A stretch of DNA of 64,000 nt from Cristatella mucedo (GCA_009760855.2 WPIO01000017.1:997001-1061000); one strand, 5' to 3'. Positions 32,738 to 46,525 are shown, numbered from the stretch's first letter. A program made the numbers and translations. Notes: generated by a model not told the origin, from the letters alone.

Positions 32738-35700
32738 CAACCTTCGAGACAGCGCTTCTTCGTGAGACTGGTGCTCAATAGGCTGATCGTAGTAACAGAG
32801 GGTCCACACGACAAGCCTAACCACCGGCAGAGAACAGCGGACCCACCGAGAGTGACGAGCTCGCTGGTCTAATCTGCTGATATTTTAATAAAAAGGCATT
32901 TGCCTGCATCGTCGTCTGCCGTTTGTGAGTTCTCATGTAAACTTGGCAGTTGCTGTTGATTGGACGGTCTAAAGCTGTTGAAGAAGCAGCGGCATTTCTG
33001 CATCCTTATGTATATACGCAAGCATGCAGCGAAGTTTTATGTATATAACAGAGTCCTAATAGTCTGCATGGAAAGTCTGCTTAGAAGCAAACATGGAAAC
33101 CTATCAGCTTCACTGGTAGCGAAGTCGTACGGTGATCGAGGATTTATCTTGGCATCGTTGTTACAGTTGGTGAAATTTTAGTCTCTAGGCTCAGAATGGA
33201 CAAATGCTAATAGAAAGCCAATCCTATTATATTTTCTTCTTCATTCGCGTTTTTGCAGCAGTGAGGGACCAGATCTAGCATTTGAGCCTCGGAACTACTA
33301 AACTACTATTGCGAAGCTGAGCTACTCATACACAAACCTTTTGCATTTGCCCATGTTATTAAGTATGACAACTAAGAATGATTCTTGCAGTTTTATTTCC
33401 ACATTGACGATATTCCAGGAGGGCATGTACTCAATGGTGTGTCATCAAAATTAGCGTAACCCTGAAAGTGCTTCTGTGAACGCTCATGCTATGGCATGAG
33501 GCAGAGAAACGTGATCTTGATTGGAGAACAGTTTACTTCACGCAGATGTCATAACTTGAACACTATAGTGAATCCTAGATGGAATCTGACCAGATTCCAA
33601 GTTTGAGGATGAGATTCTACAATTACCACTCGGAACCTGTTGCAGTAGCTTACGCCCACAAGTTCATTTCAGCTAAAAGATTTAACAGCGATTTTATAGC
33701 TAGACGGTCGTCACAAAATAGAATGTCACATGCTTAGGTTCACTGCTTGGCCTGAGGTTGGTTTGCTTAAGCAAAAAGAAACCATGAGGAGTAAGGAGAA
33801 AGTGACCTTGCGATGTTCGTAAGCTTTAATCAGCCCGTGGAGGGTATTCGCAGCAAAATAAAATACTAGATATTTGTATTATATTGTAATGTATATCATT
33901 AACTACATGCGTAATAAATTGTGTACATATCCATAGATCGTCGTAGTTGGAAAGTGAGCTTGAGATTTTTGAGAGCACACACACGGTACAAGGACATCTG
34001 GAGTGCTCGAGAGCATTTGAGCTGCGCCTGGTTTTAGATATGTGCTTTCGAACTTTACTGCTAAACGCTAAGAGAATAAGAAAATATTGGGGTCATGTTG
34101 ATGACATGACAGCTTAGTCACTGCGATAAATGAGGCTGCAGCTATTTTAAGTATTTATACTCTCGCTGTCAGCGATTATCCCCCTAATAATTATAATACA
34201 CATTAATTAACAGTATCAACAATAATTAGTAACTAATGATTATATTAAAAATAGTTAATAATTAATAATTAACTACTAATTATAGAATTGCATCCCTAAA
34301 ATTATCGCCTTAATCTCCTTTTTGATTTACTTTGCATTTTCTTCGGAAAAATGCCTATATAAGCTCCGGTTGTAGTAATTAAACTGAGCAGATTCTTTGT
34401 GTTGACACGAGCATGATGGGAATTTTGGTGTGGGAATGGCAACCTATAAAATTGCTGGGTGATGTAAGTAGCCGCTAGCTCATTGAAGGACGATCGCTTT
34501 CCCGCTTGAATTAGACGTTATCAGCTTCAACTAGCGGATCTTTCGCGAAATCGAATATTTTGGGCTAATACAGAGGCGGAATGCTGCAGAAGTTTAAACT
34601 AAAACAAATTTCTATAATTTAAAACTGCTTCCACTAAATATTAAGGTAGCCAAGTGACTTGTTGAATGCTATCATACAATTTTCCATCTCAAAAATTTGT
34701 AGACTGGTGTCTCATGTATGTGACTTGTATGAAAAAGAAAGCTTCGGTTGGCAAGTTATACGAGCTTGCAAAGATGCTCTAAATCATAGGTGCCAACATA
34801 AAATTTGCCAGGAATCGCGAAGATTCTTAGAGGGCCTCGGTGGAAATGTTTTTTTCCAGCCTCATGCTCATGCATTTTACGACTCCTAAACTATTCTGAT
34901 CACAAGGCCTTCTTTTTTCAATCCACATGGCTATTTTCCCGGCAAGGATCGGCAGAATATATATATAAATAAACAAATAAATAAATAAATACATATATAT
35001 ATTTATTTATTTATATTTATATATGATGAGGCTATAACACTCAGTGCCAAATATTTGGCGATAGAGATGAGCCAGATATTACCATCTTTACTTTAAAATA
35101 TTAGCTTAATGGTTTTGAGCGAGCAGTCAGCGCTCGATTTACAGTTGCCTAGGATCTCTGCAAAATGGCTAGCTTCTATGATAAGACTACGCCAGATCGA
35201 TTCTTTGGGATACCGATTGCTACTGACCCCTGGAGGGGCCACCCAAGTTGCTTAGTTTAGGTACCTCTCTTCAGTGGCCCTAGCGGATACTCGGGCAAGC
35301 ATCCAAGAGAGAATTTCACCATGCGCAGTCATAATGATATTAGTAATCAACCCATATAAAAACCTAGGGTTAGTTAGTTACTTGTTTATTCCGTTTATCG
35401 GTCCCTGACTTCGAATTTCAATGAAGTAATTCTTGTTAGATATATAGTCATACAAAAAGGCTACAGAAATTATGAGTATTGAAAGGGGTGGGGTGGAGAA
35501 AGGAGAGATAATTTTCTAATTGACATAGGTAGCTGTTACGTCCACTGTCCCAGTTGACCGGGCGCGTAGAAAATCTGAAAATTAAAATAATTAGGCGGGT
35601 TGGAACTTGAAAGGGAAAAGTGGCCGTGTCATTCCAGCAGCTTGCCCTCTCTGCACTACGCTCGAAGTGAAGACTTCCACATCCGGTGCCCCCTTAAGCT

Positions 35701-36049
35701 TGGTGTAGTTGAGCTGGCGAATTGGAAAGCTGTCCGATTAGTGTAAACAGTGAGTTTTACAAATTTGATTAAATGGCTGTGAATTATCGACAGATCTTAA
35801 AAATGCGCAGCCAGGAATTTTTTTGATGAACACAAATCAAGATTCTGAAAAAAAAGAAACTGAAAAGGAACATGCGTTCGCGCCGGCAACAACGGGCCCG
35901 AGAGACGCCAGACGAGGCTGCCGAATGCGTGCTGCACTAACTGAAAGAAGGACTTGTTGTCGCCAGAAGCAACGTGCCAGAGAGACTGGCGAAGAAACAG
36001 AAGCACGTCGTATTTGTAAGTTAAATGATTGCCGTCATACTTGATGGGC
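32738..36049. other. no gene supported; AT-rich
   Basis: AT-rich sequence, with TTAATTA-type runs at 34185-34290 and an AAATA/TATTT inverted run at 34957-35025. No long frame with coding character. Probably old intergenic or intronic DNA. Confidence 0.45.
34957..35025. repeat. AT-rich inverted repeat (AAATA / TATTT)
   Basis: ATATAAATAAACAAATAAAT on the left is mirrored by ATTTATTTATTTATATTTAT on the right around ACATATATAT. Confidence 0.75.
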
Positions 36050-37137
36050 TGACACACAATAATAGTAATAATAACATAAGATTTGCTTTGATCCCTCCCA
36101 GCCTTCGAGCACCTCAAATTCTCTCAACTCTCTTGCTGCATGTATTGATGACATCCGCATATGGACGGCAGCACATTTTTCTTAAATTAAATGATGATAA
36201 AACTAACTTACTAGTTACGGGAAAACCAAGCGTTATTCAGAAATTGGAAAGGCTAACGCTCAAAATCAGGTCTGCCAGCATATGTCCTGTTGAATCTGCA
36301 CAAAATTTAGGTGTCATGTTCCGAAGTGACCTTTCGTTAGACAACCACATCAGCTCCACAGTCAAGTCTGCCTACTTTCAGCTATATAAGATTGCTAAAA
36401 TTCTGGCTTGTTTAGGTAAGGATACCACATCTATGTCGGTCCATGCATTTGTGAATCCAGTCTTGACTTCTGTAACTCACTGCTTGCTGGCCTACCGGCA
36501 TTTGCGATCAGACGCTTACAGCTGGTGCAAAACTGCACAGCTAGGCTTGTCTGTCGTGAGCGTCGCAGTTGCCACATCACACCACTTCTCGCCGACCTGC
36601 ACTGGCTTCTAGTCAAGCAATGGATCGATTTCAAGGTTTTGTCGCTCACTTTTAGGTCACTTCATTCTTTGGCTCCAGCCTATCTCCCAGATCTACTCCC
36701 CCACCAGGCCATGCATCGTACCATCCGCTTTTCAGAATCCAACAGCTTACCAATCCCTCGTACACACCTCCAATCCTTTGGAGACCGTGCATTTAGTTCG
36801 TATGCTCCCAAAGCCTGGAACTCACTCCCGACTTGCGTCACAACATCCCTGACTTGACCACATTTAAAAAGAACTTAAAACACACCTATTTAAGACAGCA
36901 TTTAGTGGGTCCCCATGATTTGTTTTTTATGTGTTTATGCGTGCTGACACTGTGCATGCTGCCACTAACCACACTTGCATGCCGACGCTGTGCATGTCAC
37001 CCCTAACCATGTTATTCATGTTTTTGATCAAGCATGATATTACTCACCATTCCGTTGCGTTTTCCTTTGCAGCAAATGCAAAGCGCCTAGAAAGAAATTG
37101 AGTTCTCTGAGGGCTCTTTACCAAGTTGTTAATATAA
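36050..37137 (+). mobile_element. LINE-A, RT thumb to 3' tail
   Basis: The frame at 36025-36612 carries LKLNDDKTNLLVTGKPSVIQ, QNLGVMFRSDLSLDNHISST and SAYFQLYKIAKILACLG. A shift leads to DFKVLSLTFRSLHSLAPAYL and FGDRAFSSYAPKAWNSLPTC at 36600-36857. The UTR with GCATGCTGCCACTAACCACA follows, ending at about 37137. This is the best reference copy of the family's 3' third in the window, though frameshifted. Confidence 0.9.
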
Positions 37138-37755
37138 GGAAGCGCTAGTTGATTCCCTTCACCGGTTGAATTGCCAAGAAATAAAGCCAGCCTGTCAGAT
37201 GGCGATGATGAGTAACCCGCGCAGCCACGGACAGCGCTTTGTTTCCGATGAAGCTAATATTATATTATGAATCCAAAACATGACTTGAGTGTACAAATTT
37301 AGCCACGGCTAAGATATATGTACAGGTTGACCAAAAAAATAATCGGGAACCTTTTGCCATACGTTTTGGCTGGCAATGAGTGAATGCAAAACTTCGCTCC
37401 TCGCTCTTTATGAAGGAGATTGTATGCAAGTCAAAGACAAATTCCAGACAAGCACTAGCTTTTTGCCTTGTCTTTCAGTCGAATCCACCACCAGGTGCAT
37501 GCTGTGGGACGAGCTAAACCCGGCATCACCTGCAGGGGGGATATAATGCTTGCCGCTTTTTATGGCAGTATTTTGTTGAGATAAGTAGCTTGCACCAAAA
37601 TATTAATCGGAGGAAGTGTGGACAATGGACACAATCGTGTGATATCTCTAAGCCCTCGCCTCACGGTTGCTGTCTCGCACCGGAAGTTGAGTACGGTCGA
37701 CAACGGTTCGTAACGAGTTTAAGATGCTCAGTGTGAGAAAGAGCTAGCGAAAGAA
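37138..37755. other. no gene seen
   Basis: ACAGGTTGACCAAAAAAATA at 37323 resembles a Tc1/mariner-type terminus, but no inverted partner was found. Otherwise unassigned. Confidence 0.35.
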
Positions 37756-37756
37756 C

Positions 37757-37905
37757 GAGCTGGTTGGGTCAAGCGATTAAGGTGCTCGCCTCGACCAAGG
37801 TCTGGCTGAGGTCTTGGGCTCGAGCCCCGAGGCATATTTGAAGCCCCTGAGTAGAGATTAAGTTCTCTTGGGGCGCTATACAAATGAAATATATACTATA
37901 TAAGA
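37757..37905 (+). mobile_element. SINE-A
   Basis: GCGATTAAGGTGCTCGCC head, GGGCTCGAGCCCCG B-box-like, TAGAGATTAAGTTCTCTTGG and GGCGCTATACAAATGAAATA tail. Confidence 0.88.
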
Positions 37906-38105
37906 AGCTACATGGTTGTGTCGCAGTATCGACAGAAAGGGATAGCGTCCTCTAGCAGCAAGGAACTGGTCCTGGGATGCCTTCATGACCTTCGTGACTA
38001 AAAACCAGATGTGGTTGAAAGATGTTGACATTCACGAGCATTTGGCAATTTGTAGGCATGTCAAGCCATTTGTGCGTGCCAGTTGGCACTGCGTGCCCTT
38101 CCCAG

Positions 38106-38462
<357 letters not shown>

Positions 38463-38463
<1 letters not shown>

Positions 38464-38792
38464 GCAGGGTAGAAGCCTGCTTCCGAACAACCTGCTGTGG
38501 ACATCTTGCTGACACGCGATACCTAATCTTTGGTTTTGCTTTAGTCTGGCATGATATCAAGCGAGTTTATTCGGGGTCACCATTAGATCTGGACTCGGCG
38601 GACGTGGATGATCCACTTCTTATTTGTGACAGCCACGCATTGATTTAGTATCTTGAGTCCTTTACCACCAGCACGGTGGATTTTAATGACGAAATGGTGA
38701 GAGTGACAACAAATAACGAAGGAGGAGCGAGCGGCTTTATCTAATTAAAAGGAATGCATCATTTCGATCTGACTCATTTGAAATATCGGCAT
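38463..38792. other. no gene seen
   Basis: Spacer between the microsatellite and a minus-strand candidate exon. Confidence 0.4.
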
Positions 38793-38960
38793 TCATTTGC
38801 CTTTTCGTTTTTTTTCTTTCATCTGGGCGTCGGCCTTCAGATATTGCAGAAACTCGTCATTGAAAATGCGTGATTTAGTATGACTTGTCTCGGCTGATGG
38901 CTCAACAAAAGATGATGACGTGACACATTCGGTTTTCACTATAGCTACCCAGTGGGAGTT
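38793..38960 (-). CDS. possible terminal coding exon, unknown (low confidence)
   Basis: After a GAGTCTCCAG acceptor-like site the frame reads LTSSKNSHWVAIVKTECVTS, then RIFNDEFLQYLKADAQMKEK, and ends KKRKGK-stop (TGA 38795-38793). Charge and hydrophobicity are protein-like, with a lysine-rich C-terminus. An in-frame TAA lies upstream of the acceptor. No canonical AATAAA nearby. No family recognised. Confidence 0.22.
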   Translation of the reverse strand, partial: NSHWVAIVKTECVTSSSFVEPSAETSHTKSRIFNDEFLQYLKADAQMKEKKRKGK

Positions 38961-40050
38961 TTTAGAGCTTGTCAATATGGCTGGAGACTCAGATTAAGAG
39001 TGCAGAGCATCCCATCAGCATTGCCTGCTGATAATTGCCAGATTGGTAGCAAGAAAGTAAGCTAGCACTAGAAGTGTCCTCGAGTGAATACGTCTCAAGC
39101 TCATATCTTCAACACCAGGCGGATATTATGTTCCAACCTCCGCTTTGCCCGAAAAAACTATGAAAGTTCGCCGTTCTACGGTTCAGATGAGGAAATGAAG
39201 CTGATGCTTGATGTTTTTTGCTTGTACCCCAATCGGTGTTGACATTCTATCCCTTAATAGCGATGCTTTACGGAAAGTTGCACTTATCTTGCCACTAGCT
39301 GTTATCTAATTTATACATGCACATACGAGCTGTTCAGACGCGAGTTTCACCGTCTAGTACATTCGGACAGAATGGCTCAAGCAATACAGTTTCCAAGATC
39401 TTTATTTGTAGCTGGAACGTCTACCGCATGGCCACTCTTCGCTCAAGCCACTATATATGACATATTTCCGCAGCTTGCTCATTCTAGATGCATCTTTCAT
39501 CCTCATCTCTAAATGTCTCAATAACTGCTCGGCAAATATTTCTAAGCTGGATATCTATTGTCGGATTGCTTTAAAGCATATTATTTTTCAGCAAACGTAC
39601 ATTGGACGACAGTTTTTTGGACGCCTCTAGGTTTATGAACGTGCTAGCGAGTACAGTCTTTTCGTTGTCTGCTCTAGTCTTGTTTATATCCTTGTTGCAT
39701 AACCCACTGCATAGGTAGCGATTGCCAAATTGTGTTGCCAGGATTATGCCGAGGGGGCTAGATTTCCACGACCTAACCATTGGATGGTAAAGTGCATTTT
39801 GGCCTCCAAGTTTTGCAACAAGCCCTTTCAGATTGATCCAAGAGGGGCAATGGCCTGGTGGCACTCCCTCCGGATGAAAATTAAGACTACAATGCCGAGC
39901 TCTCGGGGAGGGGACATTAGCTCCTGATTGCAGCCAATCTTTGCATATGCTTTTTCCGTAAGATCCTGAGTGCAACGTAAGTACGGGCATGTGCCTGCAA
40001 AAGCACAATTCTACAATATGCCTTACTAAATACGTGTTTGTTACTCAGAA
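38961..40050. other. no gene supported
   Basis: A 145-codon minus frame (39571-40008) is open, but its sequence matches nothing I know and both strands are partly open. Confidence 0.4.
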
Positions 40051-40053
40051 AGT

Positions 40054-40111
<58 letters not shown>

Positions 40112-40310
40112 GCACACGCGCACACGCGCACACGCGCACACGCGCACACGCACATACATGCACACACGCACATATGTGCACACATGCACATATGTGCACA
40201 CACTCACTCACGCAAGCACTCACGCACATATAGAGCACATGCACACGCGCACACACAGACACGTGCATGACACTCGAGCACATATGCACACATTCACGTA
40301 CACACACACG

Positions 40311-40350
<40 letters not shown>

Positions 40351-40365
40351 TACACACACGTTTGC
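40054..40365. repeat. (CA)n microsatellite with CGCA, TGCACA and CACG variants
   Basis: A pure CA core at 40054-40109, then degenerate CA-rich sequence with ACATATGTGCACACATGCAC palindromic stretches, and a second CA core at about 40300-40346. Confidence 0.93.
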
Positions 40366-40390
40366 ACCTGCACTCATACACACGTAATAA

Positions 40391-41905
40391 CGCTTCCACG
40401 AACCATATACATATGCATGATGTTGAATGCAGGTATTTTCTGAATCAAAGTTTGAATCTTGACATTGATTACGACAACCTTGACCTGAGGTCATGCAACT
40501 ATGGAGAAATATCCATATTAGGCTGCCGCTGGCGTTACTGCTAGCTAATAGTAGCTAATAGTACTTTGCAACTGCCCTCAACGTCAAGCCTATTATAGAA
40601 TAAAAAGTAATAGTATTCTCTAAGGGCTGCATGGATACAACTGCTTTCCTATAGGAAATCCCCACTTGGAATGTGTTATCACTTGATGGTGGCATGGAAA
40701 ACTGCCAAAATGCCGGCATCTGTTGTTATGACATGCCAGCCATTGAATTGGACAGAGTCATGAACAGCAGCTGCCAGTCTACCGTGGATGCCTAACTGGG
40801 CGGGTGGCGCAGTGCTGGGTGCCAGTGCACTGCATTGCAGCCGATCTGGGCCAGCCGAGTGGTATTTTTGCTGCTAGAAAAATGTGCGCAGGCTCTCATC
40901 CCAGGCCCTGTTCTGCACATGCATGCGGGTGTTCCCGAAGCTGTGCAAGCAACAGGTTCTGCCGTAAGACTCTGTTTCAGAAGCCGCCCCTAGTCACTGC
41001 TGTGTGTAATGCGAGGCGGGCGCACGACTGGGCAAAGCTGCCGGGCTCCAGGCCAACGCAGACAAGTGCCAAAACATTTCGCAACTTCGACCTTGCGGTT
41101 CACTCGGCGCTTTCCAAAGCCAAGGCTGCCCAAAGTTACTACTTCCTGCTGTTTCTCATCCGTGGCAAAAACAATTTAATCCTGAGGCAATCAAGGCGCC
41201 GGGTACATTTGAAAGTGTGGCAAGTTGCAATGATCATCTTTGGCAGAAGGCTCCTCAGCAACGACCAAAAGTCACGGCGGCCGACTCGCATAGGTGGAAA
41301 TGGCCGTTGTCACGTTGCCTCGGCATCTCGCGAGACGACTTCGGGTGTCGCCGAACCGGACTTAGCAAGCAGCTGTGCTGAGACAACAGTTGTTAGCAGC
41401 CGGACTATTAGGCCCACAAGCAATTAGCGCTGCTGCTGCTGCTGCTGCATCCCCCAATATACCTAAGCGGTGAGCCGAGCATCGGATGACTCTCATGCTA
41501 CTCACACGTACCGCACGAAAATTTCAGCAATTTGAACACTGCAAACGAGAGAGCAACTATGTTCACTAATAGCCCTCCCTCTGTCAAAATATGATAATAG
41601 GGGCAATATGTCTGCTTGCAGTCTCTGTGCCCTCTGGCTCCCTTCCCTGTATCCTTCAAATCTCGCTATCCGCCAGATCACGGCTCCTTGTAGTTACTCT
41701 GTTACATCTGCTGAATTTCGATGCATTATTCATGAACCAGCCTAGCTACACACAAACCCTTTGCAGTAAATGGCATGCTGTCCTCTGCCGGAAATGGTTG
41801 AGCTATCCACTGGAGCACAGGCACAGATGAGGTTGCTTCAGGACAAGGGTTATCGTTACTTGCATACTGAAGCCCGTCTTACCAAGGGATGCACTGGAGC
41901 GGTGC
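40391..41905. other. no gene supported
   Basis: The frame at plus 40804-41427 is open for 207 codons. Its product is basic and of mixed composition, with no motif, splice context or homologous copy in the window, and such lengths are expected by chance in 64 kb. A TGC-repeat lies near 41430-41450. Confidence 0.35.
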
Positions 41906-41907
41906 AG

Positions 41908-42140
41908 CTAATTGGCAGAGCGGCATCGGCATTCACCCGCCCTCTGGTTCCTAGCCTGAGTTAAGGAGCTTTCACTTCACGACCCAGGTAGTTGGTTCGA
42001 GTCATGTACCAGGCAATCCTTGATTGCCCACTGCAAGCTGATTGATCGCGGCAAAGGTTCTTCCGCTGCCACAAGAATGAGGCTGTTTGACGAGCCAAAT
42101 TTGACTTTACTTTTGACTTTACTTTATCTGCATAAAGGAA
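41908..42140 (+). mobile_element. SINE-B variant with TTTACTTTACTTTA tail
   Basis: TTGGCAGAGCGGCATCGGCA (A-box-like), GTTGGTTCGAGTCATG (B-box-like), TGATTGCCCACTGCAAGC, GAGGCTGTTTGACGAGCC, then GACTTTACTTTTGACTTTAC. It shares the SINE-B body but has a different 3' end from the 57.7-kb type. Confidence 0.75.
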
Positions 42141-43030
42141 AATCAGGTAACAAGAGGCTAGCACTGCATGCATCAGGGTAACAGTAGCCACGGTGTCAAA
42201 GCAGAGCCAGCTCATAGCCCTGCCTGCCGAGCTACTGCTAGCTCGAGGTCGAGCTGTGGCTCGTCAGGCAGGGCTACTGCCAGCTGTTTTACCAGCGGGA
42301 AGCAGATGGGACTGCTCGCTTATCTGCCACACCTGCCGACGGAAGCCGTCGGGAGATACAGATCTTTGATGAGCTTGTGTCTGAGAGATGTTGCTACCAG
42401 CTGCGACCGGTGAGCAGTGTGTGTGACCTTCAGCACCCTCCACAGTTGTGGATCTAGCAGTTGCTGAATGATGTGAGTAAATCGGCATAGAATTTCTGGT
42501 GATGTGGTCCGAATAGCCCTAAGCTAGTGTGGCCCAGCCAGAAGCCCAAGATCAGGCTACCGGAAACTTGCATCCTTGGCGTGCCTCTCTCCTACACCGG
42601 CTGCAGCTGGGCTGTAGCCACAGCCGGCAGCCTTCTTGTGCACAAACTCTGACGTAATGCAGGACAGAGGATCAGCATTCAGCCTCTGTCCGCCGAGGTC
42701 TGTCCGTTTTGGCCTGCTTCTGCTGTCCGGCCTGCTGTGGCGTGCTACCAACAAACGGCATGCGAGTGCTATGCATTAGCACACGGCAGATGTCAATGAG
42801 CAGGCAGCAGCAAGAGGAAAAGCAGGGCGAAACAAGTGGCAGCTCTGCCAGCTAGTCGCAGGCTAGCCGTTAGATTGAATCCTAATACTAAGCAGCTACA
42901 GCCACTAACTTGTTGTCGTCAGTGCAGTAGCCTGCTTTCCTTCAGGAAAATGATGCAATTTCAAGCACGTGCTTGCTGTCGGTTTCAGCTCCGTTGGGGG
43001 TCACACTGCCTGGGGGAGTCTTGGCTGCCA
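42141..43030. other. no gene seen
   Basis: Contains the 42216-42275 hairpin. No coding signature recognised. Confidence 0.4.
42216..42275. repeat. 17-bp inverted repeat
   Basis: AGCCCTGCCTGCCGAGC (42216-42232) pairs with 42259-42275 with one mismatch. The loop itself contains AGCTCGAGGTCGAGCT. Confidence 0.8.
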
Positions 43031-43032
43031 CT

Positions 43033-43209
<177 letters not shown>

Positions 43210-45060
43210 TCAACCACTCTAGCCGAGGTTCATGGGCATCAAGAGGCGCCAAGATCTTGCACCGGCGTAGGCACTCGTCCAATACATTTTTAGCTGAGTG
43301 GCTCTTGAATTACTCATTCATCTCACGTGTTCACTTACGCCCAATCTCATTTCTCGGCCGTGGTACCGGAATGCTATTTTGCTCTTGGAGAGTCAAATGA
43401 CTATGATAAATGGATTCTGATCACAGTACTTTTACTCTAGCCACCGAGCTTCATTCAAAGAATTACCCTAGTTCTTCTCGTCAGGTTTCACTATTCCTTG
43501 CCTTGAAAGTCCTCTGAAGTCAGGTAAGACGCCCAATGTTCGGCCGAGCATGAGTTGTCCAGCTTGGGCCAGTCACTGGGCTGATTACGCAGGGAGGGCA
43601 CGTGCTACTGACGTATGCGAATTGTCAGCAGAGCAGCTACAGCAGCGAGCAAGCATCTTTGCGATCAAGAGCACTTTCTTAGTCCACGGGCCGAGTCAAC
43701 GATGGCCGAGAAGATGGGATGGCAACTTTGATGCCAAAAATTTGTCAGCATCAGGCATGAGTTATAACCAGGGATCGGCCGTGAGGTGTTGAAACAGATG
43801 CTGCTCCATGTCTGTATGCTGCTTCTCGATAGCTGTCCCGAAGTCCTTCAATTAACGGGATATAAATTCAGTAGCATCGTAGTTGCTGGTATCGTCACTA
43901 TAGCTTGCCGATCTGTTTATCGCAGGGTATGATTCATCCTGCATTTTCAGATTAAATGCAAACAGTTATATGTCTCCAAAGAATTGGGTGCAACAACTAC
44001 CCTTACTTTATTAAGGTAGCCCAGCTAACTGCTAGTTCATCTTGATCTTAGACAATGCTATTTGTGCAGGCATTAGTTCTATGGCAATCGTTGCTCGAAG
44101 ATCGAATACCGTGAAAGTGGTGAACTATTTAGCAAAGAATAACTGTGCATGCTATGCGACATACTGCTTATTGATAGCCTATTGAAGTGGCTGCAGCACG
44201 TGACTGCAGCACGCGAGGCTACTCCCTACTTTTCAGCCTTGAACCTACTTGACTCACGCGGCTCTTTGGCATATATAGCAATATAAATATACCTTGAAGT
44301 CCCGGGTTGCAAACCTAATGCATTCCTGGATTGGGTTCGGAACGCGGGTAGTCCTTACCTCGGATTTCCCATAGAGTATTGCGATACAATTTTCAATTCT
44401 TTCCCGAAGCCCCGCGAAAATTGTTTCCGCATTAAAAAAATAAGGAAAACACACTCATAAATGTTAACACACTCGGTATTAAGGAGAGGATGTGGAGGTT
44501 ATTAAGAGAATTTAAAGGAGGATTATGATGAAGATTTTTGATACTTTTTGCATCTGTTTTATAGTTTATTCACAAATGTTTATTGGTTCCTTCTTCTCAG
44601 TTTTTTAATAGTTGTAGCCTGAATCTTCAAAGGATTTTTTCACTGGACGTGTACGACGAAGACTCGTGTATCCTCCAGCCCTCATTTTTCCAATTTTTTT
44701 TGGATAAATAACAGGATGCAGCTATTCCGGCGCAATCGAAGCGAGGTTCGGTTCGCTACCCAAATCCTTTTTCTCGCTAACCAGCGTGTTCTTATACCGG
44801 ACAGGCGTTACCCAAGGTCTGCGAAACCTGGTACATCGTGTATCGTACTGTAAATTGTATATCAAACAATATGAAAGCCAGTTTCCGTCTAGTCTGTCTG
44901 CAAATATCACTCTAGTGAGCTTCATAAGACCTGATGATTCTCTAATGGTTTATTAGACTATTCAATCATGTCATCGGTGTGTGGTTCGGTTTCGGAGGAG
45001 CAAGTGGGTGGGGGCAGGGAGAGCTGCTTCGGTACCAGTGGGCCCTGGTGTATCGGCTCA
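43210..45060. other. no gene supported
   Basis: Short frames at plus 43550-43792, minus 44254-44454 and minus 44722-44925 look moderately protein-like. The 44254-44454 stretch includes a good donor CCGAG then GTAAGG at about 44356 in another frame. Nothing joins them convincingly. Confidence 0.35.
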
Positions 45061-45064
45061 TTCT

Positions 45065-45560
45065 AGTGAGAAGAGGCCTATAAGGAGATTGGGCTTCTTC
45101 TCACGGTTTTTTCCACAGCCGCTTAAAGCTTAATGTGTAAAAAATTGCTACAAAATTCGACCAAAAAGCTGCTCGGTTGACTATGAGATACAGTTCTCGC
45201 TCTAAGTGAGTGCTCTAACCTGACCGGTGGATGCTCAATAGCTTTGAGATCTGGCGCTTGGCTTGGGTAACTAAGGACTCGCACACATGAATCAGGAAAA
45301 AATTGCTTTTTCTCTGACAGTCTGCTTGGGGTCATTATCCCGTTGCCAAACAGAGCCCTCCATCACAAGAGTTGTGGTATAGAGCAACATAAAATTAGAT
45401 GTCTATAAATTCAATCCCGACAATGCAGCGAAGAGTTCCAATTCCATAAGGCGAAAAGTACGACCAAACTAGCAGATTTCCACTACCACAACTGTGTATA
45501 GATTACAAGAAGTCCGGGAGGTACTCTCCGTCTTTTCTGCAGTCGACATCTGAAGTCCTC
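45065..45560 (-). mobile_element. decayed Tc1/mariner-type transposase
   Basis: Read on the minus strand: VWSYFSPYGIGTLRCI (compare the VWGCFS strand), then VWQRDNDPKQTVREK with the second catalytic Asp region. LSYPSQAPDLKAIEH (the SPDLNPIE region with the third acidic residue) and EFCSNFLHIK follow. The order and spacing fit Tc1/mariner DDE transposases. Frameshifts and stops make it dead. Terminal repeats were not identified. Confidence 0.72.
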
Positions 45561-45795
45561 TATTTACCTAATCTGCGGGTCATGAATGTAATTTCGCCGG
45601 TTCACAAAACACGGCTGTCAAGCCATCAGCTGTAAAGCCGGCTTAATGACGGCCTTGCTTTTTGTAGCTTTTTCTTCGCCATTCGTTAATTCACGGCATG
45701 CGTTTGCTGACTTCAATAGATGCAATGCTAGGAAAGCTTGCTATTAACCTTATCGCTAATTGCAGCTTGGCCGAAGGCCTCTTCTAAAGACTTCG
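45561..45795. other. no gene seen
   Basis: Short spacer; no coding or repeat signature recognised. Confidence 0.35.
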
Positions 45796-46335
<540 letters not shown>

Positions 46336-46337
46336 TA

Positions 46338-46340
46338 CTG

Positions 46341-46399
<59 letters not shown>

Positions 46400-46458
46400 G
46401 TGCAGGTAAACCTTGGGCTGTTTTAGATTGTATGTAAGATAATCAGACTAGAAGTACG

Positions 46459-46523
<65 letters not shown>
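46338..46523. repeat. (GT)n and (CA)n arrays in inverted order
   Basis: GT array 46338-46404 and CA array 46461-46523, separated by about 56 bases. The arrays are complementary and could form a long stem. Confidence 0.92.

Positions 46524-46525
<2 letters not shown>

Noticed and set aside
33240-33330. Minus-strand tRNA-like SINE head
   Set aside because: Only weak A- and B-box resemblance; no body or tail matching the other SINEs.
37323-37620. Tc1/mariner-like element from ACAGGTTGACCAAAAAAATA
   Set aside because: The second similar sequence (near 37590) is in direct, not inverted, orientation and there is no transposase remnant.
40804-41427. 207-codon plus-strand frame
   Set aside because: No motif, no start or splice context, no second copy; an open frame of this length is not improbable in 64 kb.
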